Shown: positions 1 through 11,282 of the stretch, piece by piece
Layout: every line of letters starts with the position of its first letter
Position numbering within the stretch: position 1 is the first letter of the stretch
NCBI RefSeq assembly: GCF_932526225.1
Contig: NC_064044.1
Span: forward strand, 10,906,906-10,970,905
From: Nematostella vectensis
Taxonomy: Eukaryota > Cnidaria > Anthozoa > Actiniaria > Edwardsiidae
Direction: 5' to 3'
Length of the DNA: 64,000 nucleotides
Translations under genes and position numbers: made by a program
Notes under the pieces: model-generated
Database searches by the model: none
Seen by the model: only the letters and a program-made list of their open reading frames with translations
Told to the model about the DNA's origin: nothing

Positions 1-234
1 TTGGAAGACAATAAGCATTCCACGCATATTTCATGATTATCAAGGTTTTGCCATTCACGGTGAAATAGAATAATTTTATATTTCGACTGATTCGCTAGCT
101 AATCTTACATTTCTTTTCTTGTTTATCAACAGGGATTCTTTATCTTTTTGTTCCATTGCCTGAAAAACTCTGAGGTATATGAATAGTAATATAGTGTACA
201 CACATTTTATTAACCACGCTCCATAGAAGAACAA

Positions 235-635
235 AACATAACAAACACTGCGCACCTCAAATATCTTACGGACAATTCCGGCACTGCGCACCCCAAATAT
301 CTTACCAGCAATCCACTGCGCACCTCAAATATCTTACGAACAATCCACTGCGCACCCCAAATATCTTACCAACAATCCACTGCGCACCTCAAATATTTTA
401 CAAATAACCCACTGCGCACTTCAAATATTTTACGGACAATCCACTGCATGCGCACCTCAAATATCTTACCAACAATCCACTGCGTGCCACAAATATCTTA
501 CCAACAATCCACTGCGCACCTCAGATATTTTACAAATAACCCACTGCGCACTTGTAATATCCTAAGGACAACCCACTGCGCGCTCAAATATTTTACGAAC
601 AATCCACTGCGCACCTCATATACCTTCTTCCCTGG
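235..635. repeat. 32 bp minisatellite upstream of a probable exon
   Basis: About twelve imperfect copies of a 32 bp unit with the core CACTGCGCACCTCAAATATC run head to tail and stop some 20-40 bp before the polypyrimidine tract and AG of the exon at 648. Small open frames inside it are by-products of the repeat. It therefore probably lies in the last intron of a gene that starts left of the window. Confidence 0.85.
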
Positions 636-647
636 TCTGATTAACAG

Positions 648-794
648 ATACGAAACCGACTCAAGCGTAAGATTGAGGTTATGGAGCACATGCATTTCAA
701 CAGCAATAATGTCAGAAGTATCCATATCAACAAGGCTGGGAAGGCTACGTCTGGGCGAGTGACTTCGCCTAAACTTACCGAGGCTGCCATGTGA
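648..794 (+). CDS. Probable 3'-terminal coding exon of an upstream gene (partial)
   Basis: A strong acceptor (pyrimidine tract then AACAG, ending at 647) is followed by 48 open codons and TGA at 792-794. The peptide is basic at its start (LKRKIEVMEH) and ends LTEAAM. Earlier exons would lie left of the window. I do not recognise the protein. Length, composition and acceptor look like a real terminal exon, but no homology supports it and the phase of the previous exon is unknown. Confidence 0.4.
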   Translation: MRNRLKRKIEVMEHMHFNSNNVRSIHINKAGKATSGRVTSPKLTEAAM

Positions 795-3179
795 AGGCGG
801 AGTTTTAACATTTCACAATGTATATAGTTGAAGTTGTACAGTAACAATTTGCATGGATGGGACTTGCATCTAAGGAAAACTCATAAGAAGAAGCAAGTAC
901 GAACCATAATTGGTGTACGCTGAGCATTATTGCTTCTGTGCAGCCTGGAAGAACTATCTTGAAAGGCAAATAGAGGACTCGTTAAAGTAAGCCTAAACTA
1001 AAGAAAGTTTGGAATTATTAAGGATATAAAGTACTCTAACTTGTGGATGTTTACATTTAATTTATATTTTGTCTAGTAATACTCTCTGCCAATAATGGTA
1101 TGAATCCCTTTTGGAAGAGTAAATACAAAAAGCCCAAATAATCGTGTTGTTGAACCAGTAGAATGAATACAATACACCAAAAACTGGAATTCGACTCTGC
1201 CCTTTTGGAAAAGAGTGCATCAAATTATACGAAAAATTTTACGAAAAAATAGGAGCAAACGGATGACCAGAAAACAACGATTGCAAACTTCGAAAAAGGT
1301 GAGTTTTTATATGCCTAAAATGTACTTTTCATAGCTTTAAAGCTAAGAAAACAGGATTTAAATTTGTAATCAAAAGCTTATAGGTGCTTAAAGTAGCGGG
1401 GAAACTCTGTTTTGCTAGAAAATGCATCTTGACTTTATCCACATAACTGCCGATAGAAGTAACACAGGCCTTCTATAAAAAAAAGATGTTTCTTGTAGAT
1501 CAAATCTTGCTTTGCTGTTGTTTGTTTTAATTTAACTTATAAAGTATAAAACATGTTTAGGCAACCCCTTTATAAAACTAAGGATCCAGACCCTTTTTCG
1601 AATAAAAAGAAACACATAGCTAATTCAATTGTTATTATTTGTAGTCATCATAGATTGCAAGATAAAAACAAACTACTATACAGGTGCATTCTGATCTAAA
1701 AAGTAGAAAGATAGACTCAATTATAGCTCCAACTCACTTAGATGGATATTGGGCATTTGTTTAGTAGCCCTTCAGTTTTTTGGTGTACATATATGTGTAA
1801 GTATACAAGCTGAGACATTGTACAAAGGGTTTTCTGCTGTTTCTGTGAGCCAGTTATGCACTATAAAAACAAATATAGAAACAAATGTGTCAGGGGTTCA
1901 ACATCCCCTGACCTGCCCACTACACCAAATTTTCTTTCTGCTTAGGTAAATGTCAGAACACTTTATGGATTTTTGCTTAATTCTGAAACATATGTACAAC
2001 AGCAGATAGGCACACTGCATTTTTGTTTTACACCTGTTGCAGCAACAAGTAGAAATAATGGTTTCACTAGAATAAGTTTGACTGAAGTGTCCTCTTACAC
2101 TACAGCTGTAAAGTGACTTATAAATAATAAAATATATATGATGTATCTTCACTTTATACCTTATGTTTGCTGCTTGTGTTTAGTTCTAATGTCCTATTTT
2201 GTTGTGTGCTATTTCAGTACAGAACTTACAAAATCAATATTTTCTGCACTGTCTTTTCTTCCTGTCTTCCTTTCCTCTTCTCCCCATTTTGGGTGCTTCT
2301 TTCCAGAGTACAATGCTCTTCATTATTTCACTGAATGTCTAATTGAAATACGAATGCTCTCGGCCAAGAAAAGTGCGAAGAAATGAGGCAAAATCGCTAA
2401 ACGTAACATGTTTTTTAAACACGCTAAGAATGGCAAAATTTCGCTCTGCTTGCACCCCGTTGCACGCATAATCTCTTAGGATAGACTGCTAAGCAATAAC
2501 TGTGGTCATTGCGGGCCCAAGCTCACCAAATCCTTTTCTAGGAGGTTCGGGAAGGTAAGCATACCAAATATGGCGTCGAAGGGAAAGGCGGGAGATTTGA
2601 AATCGCGTCGTAAATGAACGAATTCAAAGACAAATATGTATTTCTCGCTGCCAAGAAAGGCTTGAAGTACAAATTAAACATATCTTTTCTTTCATTCGGG
2701 AAATAATTTATTCGTTTTATATCAAATCATTAGATTTGCGGGCATTCTTTCTTGACTGGGCTCGTAACGGTAATGGCCGCCATATTGGAATTTCTCTCCA
2801 TTTGGAAAATGGGGGCGGGGCTTAGGCCCTTTTATACCGCTCCTTCATGTTTTTAAAACAGCCTCGTGGTATAATAAAGTGCAAGTAAGAAAACTACGTC
2901 ATTTCCGCTGCACTACCGGAAGTAATTTGTATCCAATTGTAAAGTTGCATCGAAGCTCGCCTTGATCGAAGAGTCAGGGTCGCAGAGAAACGCACGAAAA
3001 CGAATTTTACCGTGATAATTTTAATGGGATTTTCACGCTAAAAGGAAGCTTTTTGTAGATGAAAACCTCCTTAAACGAATCTAGTAGGTTGATCAGACGT
3101 TTTGGTGCGGTTTCGAGCTGTATAAAGCCTGTTTGAGTTGCAGAGAAAGACATCACTTACATTTTCTAAAGCATTTAAA
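795..3179. other. Intergenic region and 5' flank of the carrier gene
   Basis: No convincing coding exon was found. Positions 1165-1208 carry one arm of the foldback repeat seen complete at 58797-58940 (shared core ATTCGACTCTGCC). From about 2400 to 3180 the sequence becomes richer in CpG, as expected near a promoter. A TATAAA-like string at about 3121 lies too close to the start codon to be assigned with confidence. Confidence 0.4.
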
Positions 3180-6100
3180 ATGCCTGACCGTGTCGAAGCA
3201 TCGAGAGCTTCTTTTTGGTGGGAAAGATATGTCCCAAAGGATCAGTTTGTGCATTTGATTGCTGGTGGGATAGCTGGAGGAGTGTCCAGGACTTGTGTTT
3301 CGCCGTTGGAGAGAGTTAAAATGTTATTACAGGTAAGACAAAATAAGGTATTTTTTCTTAGTTTGCCGGTCACTGATTTGTGTAGCTTTCATAACTGCTA
3401 GAAGTAAGGCTTATGTTAAAATATACGATACGGTAACATACAAATATTGTTTGGTTTTGTAGTTCAATATGTTCTTATATTGCCATATAATAAATCTTTT
3501 GTTTTCCTGTTTTATTATTAGACTTTGTCATTATAAATTTTACTTATAGAGTTCACCGTGGATTCGCACGTTTATTAGTTCAACTTGACTCCTCAACAGA
3601 TATTCAACAGTAACATGAAAAATATATGTTAAAATGTCAAGAACAATTCCAATCACTAGAATACAAAAGACAAATTAATATTGTTTTTCCCTAATTATTT
3701 ACGTGTCTCCAGCCGTTAATTAATAAGCATGACTATGTAACACTAAAAGACCAGCTGTTTTTTTTTTATTATTTTAGATCCAAGTCACTAATGCCAAATA
3801 TTCTGGTGTTGGTGGAACCTTAGCGAAAATCTACAGAGATGAGGGTCTATATGGTTACTTCAAGGTAATAGTTCTTTTTGAAGTAGAGCATTTCATGGAT
3901 CATGCCATCCTCCTCCCCCTCAGCATAAAGTAGTCCCTTCCCTCTCCCCAGAAAAGCAGTCCCCCCAGAAAAAGTAGTCCCACCCCTCCCCCTAGAAATA
4001 GCAGTCAAACACCTCACCTCACATTTTGCAAACCAATTCTAAAATGATTACTAAAATTCAAACACTTTTTGGTGTCCTATTCAGTCTCAAGCCACTAATG
4101 ACAATAGATTAGTTTAATTATAACACATGGATGACAGTTATATTATGAGTTACATTTTTGTTACTTTTCAAGACTCCACAAACAATGCTTTGAATTGAAA
4201 TGCTATCCAATTAACAGTCACCTTAACTGTGCTACAGAATCAGTGAAATATATCTTAATTCATTACACAGGCCAACAACTTCAAGGCAGTTGTCTTGCAT
4301 TGTGTTTTTTCTTATTTATTAATATTTTTGGAGGTAGGAGGGGGAGATGAGGCAAGATCATTTATTGCTTGTGTTCGCTTGGGAGGAGACACGTACCCCG
4401 AGGGGGGACTCTGATGAAAACAGACGGGGGTGCTCGACAGCAAAATCAATTTTAACCCTAAGGGATAGCACTAAGGGTGTGGTCAACAACAATTCTTACC
4501 CCTAAGAGATAGCACATTGGGTGTGGTCGAAGGAATTTTTAACCCTAAAAGGTAGCATTAAAAAACAATGCCCATTTTAATTGGTTGACGGATCCTGTAT
4601 TGTTATGTTACCAACAATAATGCCAGAAGTATCAACTGATCAGTTGACTTGTGGTTTTGTAAAATACATTTTGAGCGATTGGGCCACCATTTAGCATGAG
4701 AAACCCTAAAAGATAGCAGAATTGGAAAAATCCAAAAACACCCCCTAAGAGATAGCAGTTGGTAAAAATTTTATACCCTAAAAGATAGGTCGCGCACCCC
4801 TGTCTACTTTTCTGGAGAGTCCCCCTCCCTGGGACAGGTACCATATTCTCCTAGTTGTATTTTTTCTTATAAAATTTCCTGTCTACTAAAGGGGAGGTGT
4901 CACCATGCTTCTCCCTGCCGCACTCATTTCTATTCTTATTTTTAGGGTAATGGGACAAACATTGTTCGTATTGTGCCATACACTGCTGTTCAGTTTGCTG
5001 CATATGAGGAATTCAAAAAGGTATTAAACAGTGAAACCCCAGTATTACAATCAAAACTCAAATGTGCGTGGGGAAAGTGTCATATGAAAAAAAAATGGTA
5101 CAATTATTTAATGCCAAATTGTATATAAATGTTTCCTTAAATTTTAACAATTTTGTTTTGAGAGTTTCAATAAATAATAATGTTTCAATTTATACAATGA
5201 CACATTTGTTAAAAGAGGACACACACTTGGTATAAGCATACGCACAGGGACTCCCCAAAACATTCAAATTGTTGTATAAATGAAATATATCTCAATTTTG
5301 TGTGCGTAGTGCTCTAATAGTGTGTTGTCATTGTTATGACTAAGTAAGATTTGGAACAACTGAATTTTTAACATCCTGTGCTTTGAAAGAAAAATAGCAC
5401 ATTTTGAGCTATGGGGGCACAAAAGCTCAGGGCCAATTGATACTGTTAGTGCTTGAAATCACAGTGAATAGTTTGCATTCAAGCATGTTATTAACCTTTG
5501 TCACAGCTTTTGAAGATCCCACAAGATCCCAGAGAGCAGCATCCATTTTTGCGACTCACAGCCGGCTCATTAGCAGGAATAGTATCATGTACTGCAACCT
5601 ATCCACTTGATCTAGTAAGGTATGGCTCGTTATTAGAACTAGTATCATCTACTGCAACCTATCCACTTGATCTAGTAAGGTATGGCTCGTTATTAGAAAT
5701 AGTATCATCTACTGCAACCTATCCACTTGATCTAGTAAGGTATGGCTCGTTATTAGAAATAGTATCATCTACTGCAAACTATCCACTTGGTCTAGTAAGG
5801 TATGGCTCGTTATTAGAAATAGTATCATCTACTGCAAACTATCCACTTGATCTAGTAAGGTATGGCTCGTTATTAGAAATAGTATCATCTACTGCAAACT
5901 ATCCACTTGATCTACTGTAAGGCATTGCTCTTTAGCGAGAATAGTATATTAATGTACTGCAACCTATTTACTTGATCTAGTAAGGTATGACTCCCTAAAA
6001 GAATTAAAGAACCCAGAATCTGCATTGAACCATGACTATTTTAACTGGCCTCTCCCTGATTTTTTTTGCTGAAGTCGTATTGTTAAGTATTACAGTATTG

Positions 6101-9100
6101 TGTTCTTTTTTGCAGAACTCGCTTAGCTTGTCAAGGGGAAGGCGTTGAGAGAAAATACAGGTAAGAAAGTGGGGTACGCTTTCACAGGAATCATTTGCTG
6201 ATGCTTTTTTTTGGTGATAAGGGTTATGGTTTATTGATGCACCTCAAAATGACTAGGAGATGCATATGAGACTTTTAGTTCTTCTAATAAGTTTCTAAAT
6301 CCCGGTCCTATGGGGTAAAGGCAATATCTCACAAAGTGATTTACTCTATAGGAATATCCGGCATGCATTTGTGACTATTTTAAAGGAAGAAGGTGGTCTC
6401 TTCAGCGGATGTTTATTCAAGGGGCTTGGGCCATCACTCATTGTAAGTAAGACCCTCTGGTTTAGATGTCGCACTCCTGCTGTGTGGAAGAGGGCAGTAC
6501 CAGCCCTCGCCAGTTAATGCCCTGCAACTCATGGGCTCCGTGATTAAAAGGGTTGAAAGCTACAAAATCCTCGGCGTCCACATTAGCTCAGATCTATCGT
6601 GGAATAAGCACGTAGACTATGTAGTTAAGAAGGCAAACAAAAGGCTCTACGCTCTCCGGCTCCTTAAGAAATCTGGAGTACCGGTCCAGGATCTTGTTGC
6701 CATCAATTGTGTACTCATTAGATCTGTTGTGGAGTATGCAGGTCCAGTATGGGCTAATATAACAGGGTTCCTTGTCGACATTGTTGAGGGCATCCAAAAG
6801 AGGGCCCTCTGTATCGTTTTACCCCATCTACGATACAAGGAGGCCTTGGACGCCAGCGGGCTCCAAAGTCTTGCTGACCGCAGGCGCGAGCTTTGTATTA
6901 GTCTCATGACCTCCGCTAAGGAGCTAGAACCCCTTCGATCTGTAATTACTGGAGGCGTAATTAATAACGAGCATGGATACTCACTAAGATCCGGCAGTAT
7001 GAATACCTACAAACATATTTCTGTAACTAAACGCTTTGGTGACTTTGTTACTTATCGATTTCTGTAATATTATAATGCTATATGTGCTGGCCTTTTGCCT
7101 TAATTCAGTCTGTAATACTGCCATGGCAATTGAATAAAACCCCTATCTATCTCTATCTATGAATAGTTCTGAATCAATTAGTTTGGCAGGGCATTGTGCA
7201 CAACTGTGCCAGTCTTTCTGCCAGGCGAAAACATGACACTGATTCAATATCAGGCTTTTATGTGTCAAAAGATAGACAATTAAGTCAAGACTGTGATGTA
7301 CTGTATGAATTGGGCATTTTACAGTCAATCTCATTCTTGTTGTGTGCAAGAAGACATTTTACAATATTAAATTTATACAGATAAGGAATGACATTGAGTG
7401 TGCAGCATGAACCTTCTATTTTTTTGGCCACAGTATATATTTTTAATGGAATGTGTTTTTGCATTTCATACTGTAAAGTCCTCATGAAATAATGTCTAGT
7501 ATTCAGTTAGTTTGCTCTGTACATTGTAAACAGCGTGAATGGGATTGTCTGTTTTTAATAGCGAATTGGCTTTGGCAAATTGGTAGTTTTTTGCATTAAA
7601 TTTCTGAATTGTGCTTTTATTTATCTTATAGGGGATTGCACCTTATATTGGTCTGAACTTCATGGTTTATGAGACTATGAAAGGTATGTGTTTCAGAAGG
7701 CCAATCACGTTACCACTAGTATGCTTTCACTCTTGAGTCTAGTCTAAGTATCCATTTCCATAGGCTAATTCAAGCAATTAATTGAAATACTTTCTTTCCA
7801 AAATTGTTAATAACATATCAGATTCCATTCCTTGAATGTTATCCTTTGTTTTTTCAATTGTAGACAATAATGAAGTGTTTGATGGGCATTCTTTAAAGCA
7901 GGGTTGTCCTAATAAGGAATTTCTCTGCCATTTTGTCTAAGAAATTAAACTAGTTAAAATGGCGCAAAACCAAGTAAAATTAGTTCATAATATCATAATT
8001 CAGCTCAAGAAGTGTTTTTTGCCCTCCTACTCAACACCTAGTGTCCATAACCTGTCACACCTTCAAAACTCATAGCTGTCAAGTCTCAAGATTTTACACC
8101 TTTTCTCAAGCCTAATTTTCTTGAGAATATCAATACATTTACTGTATTCTCCTGCATTAGCTTTCTTGGTACTTCTGATACATTCACTGTATTTTTCTCA
8201 AGATTTTTTCCTAAAGCGAAGTTGACAGCTATGCAAACTCTGTCCCTGTGGATAAAGCAACGTGATGTACTGTATAAATCTACCAGGTCTTGACACTTTG
8301 ACTTGTGGGTTACTCTACCAGGTCTCTGCATGGACTTCTACACTGCAAGGGCTGCAGGGCATAAACTGAGGACAATTCATCACGATCTTGAGCTACCTGT
8401 GGTGGCAAAGCTGTTCTGTGGTGCGGTTGCAGGAGCGGTCGCTCAGTCAGGTATGTTGCCACATTGTATTGCCAAAGTAACATGATAAAGTATTTTGCCA
8501 TGTTCAATTCTACAATATAGCTAAAAGATGGCCTAGATGGCAATGATGATTCCTGCAATAGTTATAAAATGAAATTGGTTGTCCTTTTAATTTCTGCCAT
8601 AATTACAAGATAGGTACTGTATGTTGCCAATGGCCCCTTTGCCATTGTAACATGATGACATAATATTACTATGATGATCCTTGCAATAGGGGGTAGCCAT
8701 GGTATATCATAGCCATACTGAAGTTAAATGATGGCTGTGTTGCCATGGTGTTTGTTACCATGGTGACTTTATAAGGTGACCTTTGACCGTATTATGCAGG
8801 CACCTACCCACTGGATGTAGTACGGCGTCGAATGCAGATGGAGCGGGGCGAGGGAATGTTCAAGTACTCATCAACCTGGGACGGCTTCAAGGTTATAGTC
8901 AGGAGTGAGGGATTCATTGGCCTCTTTAAAGGAATGTGGCCTAACTTACTTAAGGTATGATGTTTTCATAGTAACAAGACAATGATGTTATCATAGTAGC
9001 AAAACAAAGCCATTTTTATTGGTAAAGGGCCGAGAGGGCTTGAAATACTTGGGGGCAGTCAAGACATTACAGATAAAGAGACATAATTAAGGAAAACTGG

Positions 9101-9472
9101 GGGACACAGCCACACATCATCATCATTATTATTCTTATTTGTACATGTTTTCATATTGAGCATTAAAGGGGCTTTATCAACTTCCTTTCTGTCATCCTTC
9201 AGTATTAGCTACTGTATAGAGCCAATAGGGAAACTAATCAGTTCTGCGATCTTTTGGGCATTTAAAAAAATTGAATTTGGTAATGCAAATATAAAGCTCT
9301 GTTTTCAGATGGTTACAATTTCAGTTGTAAAAATGAAAGGTTAAATACACAAATATGGAAAAGGGTTGATTGAGTGTCTTTAATTTTGTTCTCACAGGTC
9401 GCTCCTACCATTGGTATCCAGTTTGCTGTCTATGAAGTTAGCAAGTCTGCCATGTATGCCAGAATGGAATAG
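3180..9472 (+). CDS. Mitochondrial solute carrier, SLC25 family, 10 exons, 324 aa
   Basis: Exons: 3180-3332, 3778-3864, 4946-5020, 5507-5619, 6116-6160, 6352-6442, 7632-7683, 8322-8450, 8800-8954, 9398-9472 (TAG). All have GT-AG borders and phases agree, giving 324 residues, the family's usual size. The threefold carrier repeat is clear, with signature motifs SPLERVK, YPLDLVR and YPLDVVR, each after a GG/AG-rich helix. Such proteins sit in the inner mitochondrial membrane with six helices and exchange metabolites. The motifs resemble the nucleotide/CoA branch (SLC25A42, SLC25A16, yeast YPR011C); the substrate cannot be fixed from sequence. An open TTG-led extension lies upstream, but the ATG at 3180 is the natural start. 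Exon 4 ends in a tandem array of itself (5581-6000), so longer isoforms are possible. Intron 6 holds a LINE fragment. Confidence 0.93.
4440..4800. repeat. Degenerate short repeats in carrier intron 3
   Basis: Variants of CCCTAAGAGATAGCA recur at irregular 40-70 bp spacing. The same phrase appears singly near 25918. No coding signal. It may be a decayed tandem array or part of an old transposon. Confidence 0.5.
5581..6000 (+). repeat. 60 bp array made of the 3' end of carrier exon 4 and its splice donor
   Basis: The first unit is the genuine exon 4/intron 4 junction. Units at 5641, 5701, 5761 and 5821 are near-identical 60 bp copies; those at 5881 and 5941 are diverged. Each good copy holds 38 nt of exon, coding STATYPLDLVR or close variants, then the donor AG|GTATGG. 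Sixty is a multiple of three and the frame stays open to about 5920. If a later donor were used, each extra unit would add 20 residues including one more carrier signature. Copy 6 has lost the donor and gained a stop. Confidence 0.93.
6490..7160 (+). mobile_element. CR1/Jockey-type LINE, 3' end with reverse transcriptase C-terminus
   Basis: An open frame of about 180 codons up to TAA near 7067 contains YKILGVHISSDLSWNKHV and KKANKRLYALRLLKK, typical of the C-terminal part of CR1/Jockey reverse transcriptases. The 5' part of the element is absent. After the stop comes AATAAAA and a short CTAT repeat tail (7132-7160), as on the second copy at 57533. It is inserted in carrier intron 6 in sense orientation, and no internal splice to the gene is suggested. 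Confidence 0.85.
7745..7910. repeat. Partial member of a dispersed MITE-like family
   Basis: Shares AATAACATATCAGATTCCAT and GGGCATTCTTTAAAGCAG with the longer copy at 23405-23655. Related copies are at 15060-15235, 28805-29045 and 55265-55410. Confidence 0.6.
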
Positions 9473-10264
9473 GTTACTATTATGTAGTAACCTACAGTAT
9501 ACTCTAAGTTAAAGAAAATATATAAAATATTAACAAATGTAGTAATGTAATAGCTAGACTCTCTTTAAACTGAAGTGTTCCATTATTTTTTTTACAAAGG
9601 AAACTCATTGTTACATTTTTCCTCTCTATTGACGTGCACAACGCAAGACTTATACCGAGTTGCTAAAATGTTAAGGGAGGACATGGAGGCCAGCCCAAAA
9701 GGAGTTCTGGCAGGACAAACATTTTTACTGATACTCAATCCTTTTTGATCCCCCACAATCCTTTTTGCCTCGACACCAGCTCCTGGTGTCTGTGCGAGTC
9801 AAACTTAAGGGAACTCTTGCTAAACTGTTTCAAATGTATCATGAGTATGAAGCCAGTTACATTGACTGCATGTACATTGTATGAAATATATTCAAATTTC
9901 ACAAATGGCAGATTCAGAAACAATGGCAGAAACACCACAACTGTACAGTAGCATCTCTTATCAAAATGTAGATAAGTTATAATTGGCTAGGGGGCAGTCC
10001 ATATGAATTATTCATAACATTTCTGAGTTGTGCCAATTTTGTTTGAGACTTATAAAATAAAACAGGTACATAAAGATGTATGATAGATTGATAAAGCAGT
10101 AAAATAATTTCTGAAAGTAACTTTGGAATAATATAAGTAGAAATATTTTGATAATAAATCAGTGAATAATAAATACAGTTAGTCCTTTTGAGGTTGTAAT
10201 GCTGCTGAGTAATTATTAACAAGTTTAGATTTTCGCCAACCCAGGATCACACATGCAGGCCCTT

Positions 10265-10935
10265 GATATGTTGTTACATATCCCGTTATTTGTTACAAAT
10301 CCGGTTTTTGTTACATATCCCGTTGATTGTTACAAATCCGGTTGTTGTTACATATCCCGTTGATTGTTACAAATCCGGTTGTTGTTACATATCTGGTTGA
10401 TTTTTGTTAAACAAATCCGGTTGTTGTTACATATCCCGTTGATTGTTACATATCTGGTTGATTGTTACAAATCCGGTTGTTGTTACATATCCCGTTGATT
10501 GTTACAAATCCGGTTGTTGTTACATATCTGGTCGATTTTTGTTACAAATCCGGATGTTGTTACATATCTGGTTGATTGTTGTTACAAATCTGTTTGTTGT
10601 CAATATCCCGTTAATTGTTACAAATCCGGTTGCTGTTACATATCCGGTTGATTGTTACAAATCCGGTTGTTGTTACATATCCCGTTGATTGTTACAAATC
10701 CGGATGTTGTCACATATCTGGTTGATTGTTGTTACAAATCTGTTTGTTGTCAATATCCCGTTAATTGTTACAAATCCGGTTGTTGTTACATATCTGGTTG
10801 ATTGTTGTTACAAATCTGTTTGTTGTCAATATCCCGTTAATTGTTACAAATCCGGTTGTTGTTACATATCCCGTTGATTGTTACAAATCCGGTTGTTGTT
10901 ACATATCCCGTTGATTGTTACAAATCCGGGTGATA
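10265..10935. repeat. 34 bp minisatellite between convergent genes
   Basis: About twenty copies of a 34 bp unit built from GTTGTTACATATCCCGTTGA and TTGTTACAAATCCG. It lies between the carrier stop (9472) and the molybdoenzyme stop (11283) and has no evident link to an exon. Apparent open frames are low-complexity artefacts. Confidence 0.92.
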
Positions 10936-11282
10936 CATGCCCTACCTGAATTCATTCATGTATTTTTTAGTCCTCTCCTTTCTGTGTGTCTTGTAACGTT
11001 TGAACTAGTGTGACACAATGCTACGCTGTGGCTGTGACAAATTAAATAATAAGCAAGAATCTAAAAACTACTGTAAGATTTCTTCACCTTACAGGTAGGC
11101 TGAAGTTCATAACCAGATACTAAAGTTCTTTACAGTACTTCTCAAAGTTCCCTAGTTCATTGCAGTACGTGTCACACTCGGCAAACAAATATACACAAAA
11201 ACTGTTACGAGAGAATTAAAACGTCGAGCAACACGCAGCCAAAAATCATTTTAATCTCGTCACGCACCCAGAACTAGTCTTA

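Noticed and set aside
235..635. Regularly spaced repeats that might recall a CRISPR array (also at 10265, 13010 and 15340)
   Set aside because: The units are directly adjacent without unique spacers, they vary between copies, and the genome is eukaryotic.
4403..4420. CTGATGA string as another hammerhead (also at 29204 and 58018)
   Set aside because: No stem II or GAAA follows at the right distance.
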